From: an uncultured Curvibacter sp.
GTDB taxonomy: Bacteria > Pseudomonadota > Gammaproteobacteria > Burkholderiales > Burkholderiaceae_C
Length of the DNA: 64,000 nucleotides
Reading direction: 5' to 3'
Assembly (NCBI GenBank): GCA_903828535.1
Contig: CAIKMN010000003.1
Span: 62,001 to 126,000 of the forward strand
Position numbers and translations under genes: made by a program. Positions 45,537 to 53,839 of this stretch are shown in pieces. The notes beneath the pieces were generated by a model. The model ran no database searches, was not told where the DNA came from, and saw only the letters and a list, made by a program, of their open reading frames with translations. Within the stretch, counting starts at the first letter, position 1. Every line of letters starts with the position of its first letter.

Positions 45537-46478
45537 ATGAATTGCTCTGTGCCCAGTAGCTCAGACTTGGCCCACCGCGAAGACGAAAAACGAATTGATT
45601 TTGTGGTTTATCCAGGCTTCAAGGCCCTAGAAACCATGGGTGCCATGAGTGTCTTCAAGCACACCAATCTGCATCTGTCGCAAGAGGGATGCGGCCCCAA
45701 GTACCGAATTCAAATTGTCGCCCCCAAGCCGGGGCGGGTGGCCTCAGACACTTTCATGACGCTAGAGGCTCAAGCATTGCCTGATTTGCAGAACTTGCCG
45801 GACACGGCCATTGTTGTGGGGTCACGCACCATTGCTTCGGCCTTGGCCGATCACCCTGGCATTGTGGATTGGGTGGCAAGGGCCGAGCCCCTGCTGGGGC
45901 GCTTGGTCGCCATTTGTTCAGGGTCGCTTTTTTTGACGACAGCGGGTGTGACGGCCAGCGTTACCCCCGATGCACCTGAGGGCGCGTCGGGGGTGAACAT
46001 CGGGATTGATTTGGCCTTGTCCTTGGTCGAATCCGACCTCGGGCATGAAACGGCGCTCGCCGTGGCACGCAACATGGCGGTCTACCTCAAACGCCCTGGC
46101 GGTCAATCGTTGTTGAATATCCATTTGAGCAGTCAAAGAACCCGGCATCCCGGCATCCGCGAAGCGCAAGACTGGATTCTGAACAACCTGTCACGGCCAC
46201 TTTCTTTGCCGGAGCTGGCGGACAAGGAGCACATGAGCGAGCGTAATTTTCGCCGAGTCTTCACCAAAGAAGTGGGGCAGGGTCCGCATGACTTCATCGA
46301 ATCGGCCCGCCTGCAGGCGGCGCGGATGTTGCTCGAAGAAAGCAACCTGGCGCTCAAAAGCATTGCCCACCGCGTCGGGTTCTCCTCAGAGCAATCCTTG
46401 CGCAAACTTTTCTTGAACAGCTTGAAGATCACGCCCAAGGAATACCGTGAGCGTTTCAATGGCACGCAGCGGACTTAA
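45537..46478 (+). CDS. GlxA-like AraC family regulator with a shortened DJ-1/PfpI domain
   Basis: A 313-residue regulator. The N-terminal DJ-1/PfpI (class I glutamine amidotransferase-like) domain runs from about 17 to 200, with the nucleophile-elbow motif AICSGSLFL. The C-terminal AraC DNA-binding domain has two helix-turn-helix parts (SLPELADKEHMSERNFRRVF and LKSIAHRVGFSSEQSLRKLF). Between ICSG and GIDLAL about 22-25 residues are missing compared with usual GlxA proteins, including the RATTHW motif. It sits between the xox genes and the convergent formaldehyde-oxidation genes, so control of C1 oxidation is plausible. GGGAG lies 8 bases before the ATG, and a TATAAA lies near 45505. Confidence 0.87.
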   Translation: MNCSVPSSSDLAHREDEKRIDFVVYPGFKALETMGAMSVFKHTNLHLSQEGCGPKYRIQIVAPKPGRVASDTFMTLEAQALPDLQNLPDTAIVVGSRTIASALADHPGIVDWVARAEPLLGRLVAICSGSLFLTTAGVTASVTPDAPEGASGVNIGIDLALSLVESDLGHETALAVARNMAVYLKRPGGQSLLNIHLSSQRTRHPGIREAQDWILNNLSRPLSLPELADKEHMSERNFRRVFTKEVGQGPHDFIESARLQAARMLLEESNLALKSIAHRVGFSSEQSLRKLFLNSLKITPKEYRERFNGTQRT

Positions 46479-47326
46479 TCCAGTTGCAAGCGGTGGTGTG
46501 CGATGTGGTCGGCGATGAAACTCTGAATGAAAAAATAGCTGTGGTCATAACCGGCGAGGCGACGCAGCTGCAACGTTTGGCCCACCTTGTTGCACGCTGT
46601 TTCGAAATGCTCGGGCATGAGTTGTTTGTTCAAGAAGGGGTCCGCCAAGCCAAAGTCAAGCAAAATTCCCTGGGGATAGGGTGGGCTTGACTGGCCTTGC
46701 ATCAAGGCGCTGCTGTCGTGTTGCAGCCATGAGCTCAGCGCCTCGGTGCGTGGCCCCAAATAACCGTTGAATGCCTTCTGGCCCCAAGGGCACAGACTGG
46801 GTGCGCAAATGGCTGAAAAAGCGGAGAGGCTTTTAAAAACCCCGGGGTGGCGCAGCGCCAGACTCAATGCCCCATGTCCCCCCATGGAGTGCCCCATGAT
46901 GCCGATGCGTTTTTTGTCTAGACTGAACTCTGTGATCAGGCTGGGCAGCAAATCTTCCAGCAGATAGCTTTCCATGCGGTAATGACCGCGCCAGGGGGAC
47001 TGCGTGGCGTCGAGGTAAAAACCTGCGCCGAGCCCAAAATCCCAGCTCTCCGACTCACCCGCCAGATTGGCGCCCCGTGGACTGGTGTCGGGGGCAATCA
47101 ACACCAAACCAGCCTGGGCCGCATGGGCCTGCGCCCCGGCCTTGATGATGAAATTTTCGTCGTTACAAGTCAAACCCGCCAAGTACAACACCGCCGCGCC
47201 ACTGAAACGTGACGCCGGCGGCAGGTAGATGGAAAAGCGCATCGGCAAGCCGATGTTGGGGGCAAAGTGCTGGTAACGAAGTTGCCGCCCACCAAAGCAG
47301 CGATGCTCTTCAAGCAATTCCAACAC
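46475..47326 (-). CDS. fghA: S-formylglutathione hydrolase
   Basis: Serine esterase (esterase D type) that hydrolyses S-formylglutathione to formate and glutathione. The nucleophile is Ser147 in GHSMGG, followed by Asp and His of the triad in the C-terminal third (LDFGLADPFL, GYDHSYFF). The N-terminal GLTCNDENFIIKAGAQ and APDTSPRG segments are family-typical. The length of 283 residues is normal. It is the third gene of the minus-strand run frmA - GST - fghA and overlaps the convergent regulator by four bases. Confidence 0.95.
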   Translation of the reverse strand: MLELLEEHRCFGGRQLRYQHFAPNIGLPMRFSIYLPPASRFSGAAVLYLAGLTCNDENFIIKAGAQAHAAQAGLVLIAPDTSPRGANLAGESESWDFGLGAGFYLDATQSPWRGHYRMESYLLEDLLPSLITEFSLDKKRIGIMGHSMGGHGALSLALRHPGVFKSLSAFSAICAPSLCPWGQKAFNGYLGPRTEALSSWLQHDSSALMQGQSSPPYPQGILLDFGLADPFLNKQLMPEHFETACNKVGQTLQLRRLAGYDHSYFFIQSFIADHIAHHRLQLD

Positions 47327-47332
47327 TTGAAT

Positions 47333-47941
47333 TTAAACCTCGATGCCAGGCATGGGAATGAATTTTGGAATGTGCTTCATGCGGTCAATCCAACGCACCA
47401 CATTGGGGTAGGGGCCCAGTGAAATGCCCCCCTGTTCGGCCATGGCGGTGTAGGGGAAGCAGGCAATGTCACCGATGGTGGGGTGGTCCAGCGCCAGGAA
47501 ATTGCGTCCCAGCAAGTGGGCATTCATGATGCCAAAAACCCGGTTGGCACCGGCTTGCAGGCTGGGCAAGTCCAAGGTGTAGTTGAGGATTTTGACCAAA
47601 CGGGCCCCGGCGGCATTCATGACCTCGCCCCCTCCGGTGGCCAGCCATTGCTGAATTTGACCCATGGAGGTCGGGTCATTGGGATACCACTTGCCACTGG
47701 TGTCGTATTTTTTGGCCAGATAGACCATGATGGCTTGGGCATCTCGCAAGCGCAGGTTGCCGTCTTCAAAAATGGGGATTTCACCAAATGGGTTCAACGC
47801 CAGATAGGGAGCGGTTTTGTGCTCCTTGTGCACAAAATCGACATTGACCTTGTCGTAAGGGAGACCCAGGATGTTCATGAACAGACGGATCTTGTAGCAA
47901 CTGCCGGACAGTTCAAAGTCATAAAGTTTCATCATCGTCAT
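47333..47941 (-). CDS. Glutathione S-transferase family protein
   Basis: A 202-residue two-domain GST. The N-terminal thioredoxin-like domain has LYDFELSGSCYKIRLFMNILGLPY with a Ser-Cys at the active-site position, NPFGEIPIFEDG (cis-Pro loop) and LRDAQAIMVYLA. The C-terminal helical domain has the N-capping box HPTIGDIACFPYTAM. It lies between frmA and fghA (37 and 6 bases away), so it may act on a glutathione adduct in the formaldehyde pathway; that is inference. The start at 47941 is followed by two more in-frame ATGs within four codons. Confidence 0.9.
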   Translation of the reverse strand: MTMMKLYDFELSGSCYKIRLFMNILGLPYDKVNVDFVHKEHKTAPYLALNPFGEIPIFEDGNLRLRDAQAIMVYLAKKYDTSGKWYPNDPTSMGQIQQWLATGGGEVMNAAGARLVKILNYTLDLPSLQAGANRVFGIMNAHLLGRNFLALDHPTIGDIACFPYTAMAEQGGISLGPYPNVVRWIDRMKHIPKFIPMPGIEV

Positions 47942-47978
47942 TCCCCTTTTCTATCGGTTAAAAAGCAAGGTACTTCGT

Positions 47979-49085
47979 TCAGTACAAAACCACCGAGCGA
48001 ATGGACTCGCCCCGGTGCATCAGGTCAAAACCTTCATTGATTTGGTCCAGGCGCAAACGGTGGGTAATCAAATCTTTGATGTTGATCTTGCCCTCCATAT
48101 ACCAATCGACGATGCGTGGCACATCGGTGCGGCCACGCGCGCCACCAAAGGCCGAGCCTTCCCATTTGCGCCCCGTGACAAGTTGGAAAGGGCGTGTGCT
48201 GATTTCTGCGCCGGCCTCGGCCACGCCAATGATGATGCTGCGCCCCCATCCCTTGTGGACACATTCCAGCGCTTGGCGCATCAGCGTGGTATTGCCCACG
48301 CACTCAAAACTGTAATCAGCGCCACCATCGGTGAGCTGCACGATCTCGTCCACCACATTGCCCACCTTTTTGGGGTTGATGAAGTGCGTCATGCCAAAGC
48401 GGCGGGCCATGTCCTCGCGCCCCGGGTTGACGTCGACGCCGATGATTTTGTTGGCGCCCACCAGTTTGCAGCCCTGGATGACGTTGAGGCCAATGCCCCC
48501 CAGGCCAAACACCACGACATTGGTTTCAGGTTCAACCTTGGCGCTGAAAAGCACCGCCCCCACGCCGGTGGTGACCCCGCAACCGATGTAGCAAATGGTG
48601 TCGAACGGCGCATCTTTGCGAACTTTGGCGACTGCAATTTCGGGCACCACAATGAAGTTGCTGAAAGTGCTGGTGCCCATGTAGTGCGCAATGGGCTTGC
48701 CGTTCATTGAAAAGCGGCTGGTGCCGTCGGGCATTTGACCGCGCCCTTGCGTGACCCTGATTTTTTGACACAAATTGGTCTTGCGTGACAGGCAAAATTT
48801 GCACTCCCGACACTCCGGTGTGTAGAGGGGGATCACATGGTCGTCGACTTGCACCGACTTGACCCCAGCCCCCACCTCCCGCACCACGCCAGCACCTTCA
48901 TGACCCAGCACGGCGGGGAAAATGCCTTCCGGGTCGGCCCCGGAAAGGGTGTAGGCATCAGTGTGACAAATTCCTGTGGCTTTGACCTCAATCAGGACTT
49001 CGCCCGCTTTGGGGCCTTCCAGGTCCAGGGTTTCAATGGTCAATGGCGCTCCGGCCTGCCAAGCCACTGCTGCACGTGTTTTCAT
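47979..49085 (-). CDS. frmA: S-(hydroxymethyl)glutathione dehydrogenase, class III alcohol dehydrogenase
   Basis: Zinc- and NAD-dependent enzyme that oxidises the glutathione-formaldehyde adduct to S-formylglutathione. Catalytic zinc residues include Cys40 and His62. The structural zinc site is Cys92, Cys95, Cys98 and Cys106. The NAD-binding loop is FGLGGIGLNVIQG, and the class III hallmark GGARGRTDVPRIVDWYMEGKI is present. The 368-residue length is standard. It heads the minus-strand run that ends with fghA, so together with XoxF the cell has a full methanol-to-formate route. Confidence 0.96.
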   Translation of the reverse strand: MKTRAAVAWQAGAPLTIETLDLEGPKAGEVLIEVKATGICHTDAYTLSGADPEGIFPAVLGHEGAGVVREVGAGVKSVQVDDHVIPLYTPECRECKFCLSRKTNLCQKIRVTQGRGQMPDGTSRFSMNGKPIAHYMGTSTFSNFIVVPEIAVAKVRKDAPFDTICYIGCGVTTGVGAVLFSAKVEPETNVVVFGLGGIGLNVIQGCKLVGANKIIGVDVNPGREDMARRFGMTHFINPKKVGNVVDEIVQLTDGGADYSFECVGNTTLMRQALECVHKGWGRSIIIGVAEAGAEISTRPFQLVTGRKWEGSAFGGARGRTDVPRIVDWYMEGKINIKDLITHRLRLDQINEGFDLMHRGESIRSVVLY

Positions 49086-49181
49086 GAGTGGGTTTCCTTT
49101 GAAGACATCCTATGCCGGAGGCCTCAATCGAATCGGCCAAAGTGCATGGCGATTCGGCCAACCCGAAAACCGGTGTGAAAA

Positions 49182-50507
49182 CTAGGCGGGCAACAAAGGG
49201 GCCAACAAACGGGCCAGCGAGCCCGTGGGGGGCGTGGCTTGAAGGCTGAATTCAAACTGGTGCAGATGAACAATCGCCTCAATCAGGTTCAGGCCCATGC
49301 CATGGCCTTGGGTGCCCAGTGGCGCGGGGTTGCCCAGGCCAATGCCAGAGTCGCTCAGCTCCAAGCACGCGCGCTCCTGCTGGATGCTCAGGCGCAAACG
49401 CAAGCAACCGCCGGGCGGGGTGAATTTGATGGCGTTGTCGACCAGGTTGCTGAGCACCTCCAGCAACAAATCCGGGTCGCCTAAAACTTGGGGCGTGGAC
49501 TCTAACAACAACTCAAAGCGAAGCCCTTTGTCTTCCACCAAGGGTTCGTAGAGCTCATAGACCTGGGTGGCGCAGTGCGCCAGATCGACCGAGCGAAAGC
49601 CCGCTTTGCGCAAATCGTTGTTGATTTCCGAAATGCGCAGCAAGGCTTTGAAGCGATTCAGCAAGGCATCGATTTCTTCCAGCGCCTTGTCCAAAACCGG
49701 GGCCAGCTCGGTGCCTTGGTGGCGTTGTTGGGCGCGGTCGAGCAGCAGGCGCAAGCGGGTCAGGGGGGTGCGTAAATCATGGGCCAGGTTTTGCGTCACG
49801 CCCTTGACTTCGGCCAATAAGCGCTCGACTTCGTCCAGCATCCAATTGACCGTGTTGGCCAGTTGGTCAATTTCATCACGGCGCTGCCCCACGGGCAGGC
49901 GCAGGCCGAGTTCGCCGTGGGTGATGCGTTGAGCGATGGCTCGGATGTGGTTGACGCGGCGCAGCTGGCCGTTGGTCAGAACGGCACCCAATAACAAGCC
50001 CAGCAGCAGCATGACGCTGCCACCCAGAGCCATCGCACGCAGCAAAATTTGGCGAATTTCAGCCAGCTCACCGAGGTCGCGTCCCACCACCAGTTGCTCG
50101 CCGTTGGCCAAGGGGATGATGACGCCCCGGGCGGCACCCGTTCGTTGGGCCTGTACCAAGGCACCACCGCTCTTCAATTGGGGCACTTGAGGCAAATTGC
50201 CCGCCAGTGTGTGGCCCTCGCGGTCGAACAAGCCATACAACTCCAGGTGGCGCAAATCACTGGCTTGGGCTTGTGCAATGGCCTGGGGCAGGTCGGCTCG
50301 GGGAATTTGGGTCAGGTGCTGGGCATTGAGCTCAATCAGGGTGTCGACCCGGCGCTCTAAAAATGCCGAGGCCTGACCATAGATCCAGACCATCATGGCC
50401 ACAATGCTGGTCACGAACAAGGCCCCAAAAAGGGCCGCCAAACGCAAGGAGGAAATGCGCCAACGCGCCTGCCAGTGGTCGGGAAATTCAGCCCTGGTCA
50501 TGGTCAC
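49182..50507 (-). CDS. Sensor histidine kinase of the RND efflux operon
   Basis: A 441-residue membrane sensor. Two membrane segments (about 22-44 and 158-180) enclose a periplasmic sensor of about 110 residues, followed by a HAMP domain. The dimerisation domain has the phosphorylated His in NLAHDLRTPLTRLR, and the ATPase domain has NLVDNAIKFTPPGG, DSGIGL and GHGMGLNLI. It overlaps the response regulator gene by 20 bases and is the last gene of the efflux operon. The signal is unknown; metal or drug stress is usual for such pairs. Confidence 0.92.
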   Translation of the reverse strand: MTMTRAEFPDHWQARWRISSLRLAALFGALFVTSIVAMMVWIYGQASAFLERRVDTLIELNAQHLTQIPRADLPQAIAQAQASDLRHLELYGLFDREGHTLAGNLPQVPQLKSGGALVQAQRTGAARGVIIPLANGEQLVVGRDLGELAEIRQILLRAMALGGSVMLLLGLLLGAVLTNGQLRRVNHIRAIAQRITHGELGLRLPVGQRRDEIDQLANTVNWMLDEVERLLAEVKGVTQNLAHDLRTPLTRLRLLLDRAQQRHQGTELAPVLDKALEEIDALLNRFKALLRISEINNDLRKAGFRSVDLAHCATQVYELYEPLVEDKGLRFELLLESTPQVLGDPDLLLEVLSNLVDNAIKFTPPGGCLRLRLSIQQERACLELSDSGIGLGNPAPLGTQGHGMGLNLIEAIVHLHQFEFSLQATPPTGSLARLLAPLLPA

Positions 50508-51180
50508 TGGGTTGGGTCAAACGGTAGCCCGAACCGCGCAGGGTTTGGATCAAAGGCGTCATGCCCGGCAGATCTATTTTTTTGCGCAAACGCCCAATGT
50601 GGACTTCAATCAAATTGGTGGAAGGGTCAAAGTGCAAATTCCACACCCCCTCCAACAGCAGGCGTTTGGGCAGTATCTGATTCACATTGCGCATCAGGAA
50701 GACCAGCAATTGAAACTCTTTGGCCATCAGCGACAAGGGCTGACCGGCCCGACTGGCTTGGCGGGCAATCAAGTCCAACGTCAAATCACCCACCGTCAGT
50801 TGCGTGGCTGGCGGGCTGTTGTGGCGGCGCAGCAGGACCTCAACCCGGGCCGTCAGTTCGGCCAAATCAAAGGGTTTGGTGAGGTAGTCGTCCCCGCCGG
50901 CGCGCAGGCCTTTGACGCGTTCGTCCACATCACTCAAAGCGCTGATCATCAGCACGGGGGTGTTTTGACCCGCGTCGCGCAAGCGCTTGACCAGGCTCAG
51001 GCCGTCCAGCCCTGGCAACATGCGGTCCAGTGTGATGAGGTCAAACCCACCTTGCAAAGCCAAGGCCAGTCCTTGGGGCCCTTCGCCGCAAGTGGTCACG
51101 GTCATGCCGTGCGCACCGAGTTCGAGCGCGATTTCAGAGGCCGTGGCGGCATCGTCTTCAAGCGTGAGGATCTGGACCAT
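50488..51180 (-). CDS. OmpR-family response regulator
   Basis: A 230-residue two-domain regulator. The receiver has the acidic pair in LTLEDD, the phosphorylated Asp in LITLDRMLPGLDGL, the conserved Ser of ISALSDVDERV and Lys of YLTKPFDLAEL. The C-terminal winged-helix domain ends with VHIGRLRKKIDLPG and TLRGSGYRL. The ATG at 51180 is 8 bases after the stop of the outer-membrane factor gene; a TTG at 51207 inside that gene is less likely. It should control the efflux operon it belongs to, which is inference from position. Confidence 0.93.
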   Translation of the reverse strand: MVQILTLEDDAATASEIALELGAHGMTVTTCGEGPQGLALALQGGFDLITLDRMLPGLDGLSLVKRLRDAGQNTPVLMISALSDVDERVKGLRAGGDDYLTKPFDLAELTARVEVLLRRHNSPPATQLTVGDLTLDLIARQASRAGQPLSLMAKEFQLLVFLMRNVNQILPKRLLLEGVWNLHFDPSTNLIEVHIGRLRKKIDLPGMTPLIQTLRGSGYRLTQPSDHDQG

Positions 51181-51188
51181 GGCTGTGA

Positions 51189-52652
51189 TTATGGCGTTGG
51201 CTGCCAACCCCCGCCCAAGGCGCGCACCAGCCCCACACCGGCCAGCAGGTTTTGGGTTTGTAAATTCAAGGCGCTGCGCTGGATTTGCAGCCAGGTGGTC
51301 TGGGCTTGAACCACGTCCAGGTAGTTCACCGCGCCATCGCGGTAACGGGTCATGGACAGCTTGAGGGTTCGTTCAGCCGCTTGCGTGGCGTCTTGTTGGT
51401 CGCGGTTTTCTTGTTCGTACTGGGTCAGTCTGGCCAATTGGTCTTCGGTTTCCTGAAAGGCGGTCATGGCCACGGCCTTGTAGCGGGCCGTGGTTTCATC
51501 CAGATTGGCTTGGGCTATTTTGAGTTGGGCATCGCGCAAGCCGCCATCCAATAAGTTGAGCACAGCCGCCGGGCCGATGGACCAAAAGCTGTTGGGCTTG
51601 CTCAGCCATTCGGGGCCGCCGGTGTTTTGGTAACCATAGGCCATGCCCAAGGTGAAGTTGGGAAAGAAGGCGGCTTTCGCCAAACCGATGCGGGCATTGG
51701 CTGCGGCCACTTGGCGCTCGGCCACCGCCACATCGGGCCGGTGTTGCAGCAACGTGGAAGGCAATCCCACCGGCACTTTGAACCGGGCCACTTGCGCCGC
51801 AGGTGCCAGGGAGAAGCCGGTGGCGGGTTGACCCAGCAAGGCCGCGATGGCGTGTTCGTATTGGGCGGTTTGCCAAGCCAGTTCCGAGCGCTCGGTCCGC
51901 ACCTGGCTCAGTTGGGTTTGCGCGCGCGAAACATCCAGCCCCGAGGCCAGGCCGCCCCGGTGACGGCGCTCGGTAAAGTCCAAGGCCCGCTGGTATTCAC
52001 CCAAGGTCCGGTCCAGCAGCGCCGTCTGCGCTTGAAGGCCGCGCAGTCGCAAATAATTTTCGGCCAACGCGGCGGTCAAGCTGAGTTGAACGCCGGCCAA
52101 ATCGGCCTGGGCCGCTTCGGCTTGGGCCTGTCCTGCGGCCACCGCGCTGCGCACGCGGCCCCAGAGGTCAAATTCATAGTTGAAGTTGAGCCCCAGGGTA
52201 TCGACGTCGTAGTCGTTGGGCTGGTTGGACCCGCGCAAGGGCCGGTTTTTGGACTGCTTGTTGTTGGTGACGGCGCCACTGGCATTCACACTGGCCGACT
52301 GCGCGGCTTGGGCTTGCTGCACATAGGCGTTGGCGGCATCGGCCCGGGCCACGGCCGCCGCCAGTCCCGGCGAGTGCGCCAGCAATTGGGCTTCCAGGTC
52401 ACTCAACACCTCGTCGTTCAGCAAAACCCACCACTTCGCGGGCAGTGGTTTTTCCTCGCCGGTCACGGGCTGCCAGAGCAGGCTTGAGTCGGCATCCGGT
52501 CGGGGGCTGCGCGGCGCTTGCTCATTCCATTGAATAGCCGGGCTTGGGGCTTGTGGGGCGTGGTAGGGGGGCATTTGCGAGCACCCCAACAGGCCCAGGC
52601 TGGTCAGCGCAGCGATTGACGCCGGCCGTAAAGCACGAAGCGGGCGTTTCAT
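51189..52652 (-). CDS. Outer-membrane efflux lipoprotein, NodT/OprM type
   Basis: Outer-membrane channel of a tripartite pump. The 487-residue protein has a lipoprotein signal with lipobox LLGC, so it is probably lipid-anchored, and starts SQMPPYHAP. Two repeated OEP domains follow, with long coiled-coil-like helices (ALAENYLRLRGLQAQTALLD and the second repeat PDVAVAERQVAAANARIGLA). It overlaps the adaptor gene by four bases and lies 8 bases before the response regulator. Confidence 0.94.
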   Translation of the reverse strand: MKRPLRALRPASIAALTSLGLLGCSQMPPYHAPQAPSPAIQWNEQAPRSPRPDADSSLLWQPVTGEEKPLPAKWWVLLNDEVLSDLEAQLLAHSPGLAAAVARADAANAYVQQAQAAQSASVNASGAVTNNKQSKNRPLRGSNQPNDYDVDTLGLNFNYEFDLWGRVRSAVAAGQAQAEAAQADLAGVQLSLTAALAENYLRLRGLQAQTALLDRTLGEYQRALDFTERRHRGGLASGLDVSRAQTQLSQVRTERSELAWQTAQYEHAIAALLGQPATGFSLAPAAQVARFKVPVGLPSTLLQHRPDVAVAERQVAAANARIGLAKAAFFPNFTLGMAYGYQNTGGPEWLSKPNSFWSIGPAAVLNLLDGGLRDAQLKIAQANLDETTARYKAVAMTAFQETEDQLARLTQYEQENRDQQDATQAAERTLKLSMTRYRDGAVNYLDVVQAQTTWLQIQRSALNLQTQNLLAGVGLVRALGGGWQPTP

Positions 52653-53839
52653 GGTTGGGCGCTCACGGCTTGGACCACGTCACCGTCCCGCAACGATTCG
52701 CTGGGGTTGTCAATCAAGGTGTCCTGGGTCGACAAGCCTTGAAGCACCTCGATGCTGCTGCCCAAATCACGGGCAATTTGGATCGGTTGAAACCGCACCT
52801 TGTGGTCGGCTTGCAGCAAGGCCACCTGCATCCCGGTTTGTTGATCCTGGAGCCGCAAGACCAAGGCGCTGGCAGGGATGAGGACGGTGCCGTGCAGCGC
52901 GGGGAGTTGGAAAACGACCTCGGCAAAATCACCGGGAGACAAACGTTGTTGCGGGTTGTCCAAGGCCAACTCCACCAAGACCGTGCCTGAAGATTCCGTG
53001 GTGGCGCGGGCGTTGTTGACCAGTTTGGCGCTGAAGTGCTGGCCCGGGAATTGGGGCACGCTGAGCTGCGCATTCATGCCCGGCGCCAACTGATCGGCCA
53101 AGGCCTGGGGCACGCTGACGTACAGGCGCAAACGACGGGTGTCGGCCACGGTGAACATTTCCTTGCCCGCCGCCCCCGCATTGACCAAGGCCCCGATGTC
53201 GGTGTTGCGGGTGGTGACAATTCCGTCAAAAGGCGCGGTGATGCGGCGAAAGGCTTGCAGTGAACGCAAGCGGTCCACATTGGCCTGGGCCTCGGCGACC
53301 ATGGCCTCTTTGGCGCTGAAATCGCCGGTTTTTTCATCGGCCTCTTGGCGCGACACCGCATCTTCCCGCAGCTGAGACTGCCAGCGTTTGGCGGTGATTT
53401 CAGCCAGGTTGGCGTGGGCTTTGGCGGTCTCCAGCGCGGCCAGGGCCTGGCGCAACTGGTCATCCAGCTCGGGGGTGTCGATTTCGGCCAGCAGCGTGCC
53501 GGCTTTGACACTCTGACCAATGTCCACAAACCACTGCTTCACATAGCCGCTGACACGGGGGTAAATCAAAGCACTGCTGTAGGCTTCCAGGTTGCCCGGC
53601 AAGACCAGGCGACTGGCTTGGCTGTCGGCCTTGGGGTGCAAGGTGTTGACCACGGTGATTTTGTTTTGTTCACTGTCTAAGGTCAGGCTTTTCAGTTCAG
53701 TGGCTCTGCCATGGATGCCGCCCACGGCCACGCCGATGGCGGCGGCCAGGGTCATGCCACCGATCAAGACAACACGCGAACTCAAGCGCTTGGGCTCAGG
53801 GGTTTTGAGTTCGTGGGAAGAGGACTCGTTTTGACTCAC
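52649..53839 (-). CDS. RND efflux periplasmic adaptor subunit
   Basis: A 396-residue membrane fusion protein. An N-terminal membrane anchor (about 22-45, VVLIGGMTLAAAIGVAVGG) is followed by a lipoyl half-motif (VSGYVKQWFVDIGQSVKAGTLLAEID), an alpha-helical hairpin (about 110-185), the second lipoyl half (ITAPFDGIVTTRNTDIGALV) and beta-barrel domains. It would bridge the pump and the outer-membrane channel. Four-base overlaps with the pump gene upstream and the channel gene downstream show one coupled operon. Confidence 0.93.
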   Translation of the reverse strand: MSQNESSSHELKTPEPKRLSSRVVLIGGMTLAAAIGVAVGGIHGRATELKSLTLDSEQNKITVVNTLHPKADSQASRLVLPGNLEAYSSALIYPRVSGYVKQWFVDIGQSVKAGTLLAEIDTPELDDQLRQALAALETAKAHANLAEITAKRWQSQLREDAVSRQEADEKTGDFSAKEAMVAEAQANVDRLRSLQAFRRITAPFDGIVTTRNTDIGALVNAGAAGKEMFTVADTRRLRLYVSVPQALADQLAPGMNAQLSVPQFPGQHFSAKLVNNARATTESSGTVLVELALDNPQQRLSPGDFAEVVFQLPALHGTVLIPASALVLRLQDQQTGMQVALLQADHKVRFQPIQIARDLGSSIEVLQGLSTQDTLIDNPSESLRDGDVVQAVSAQP

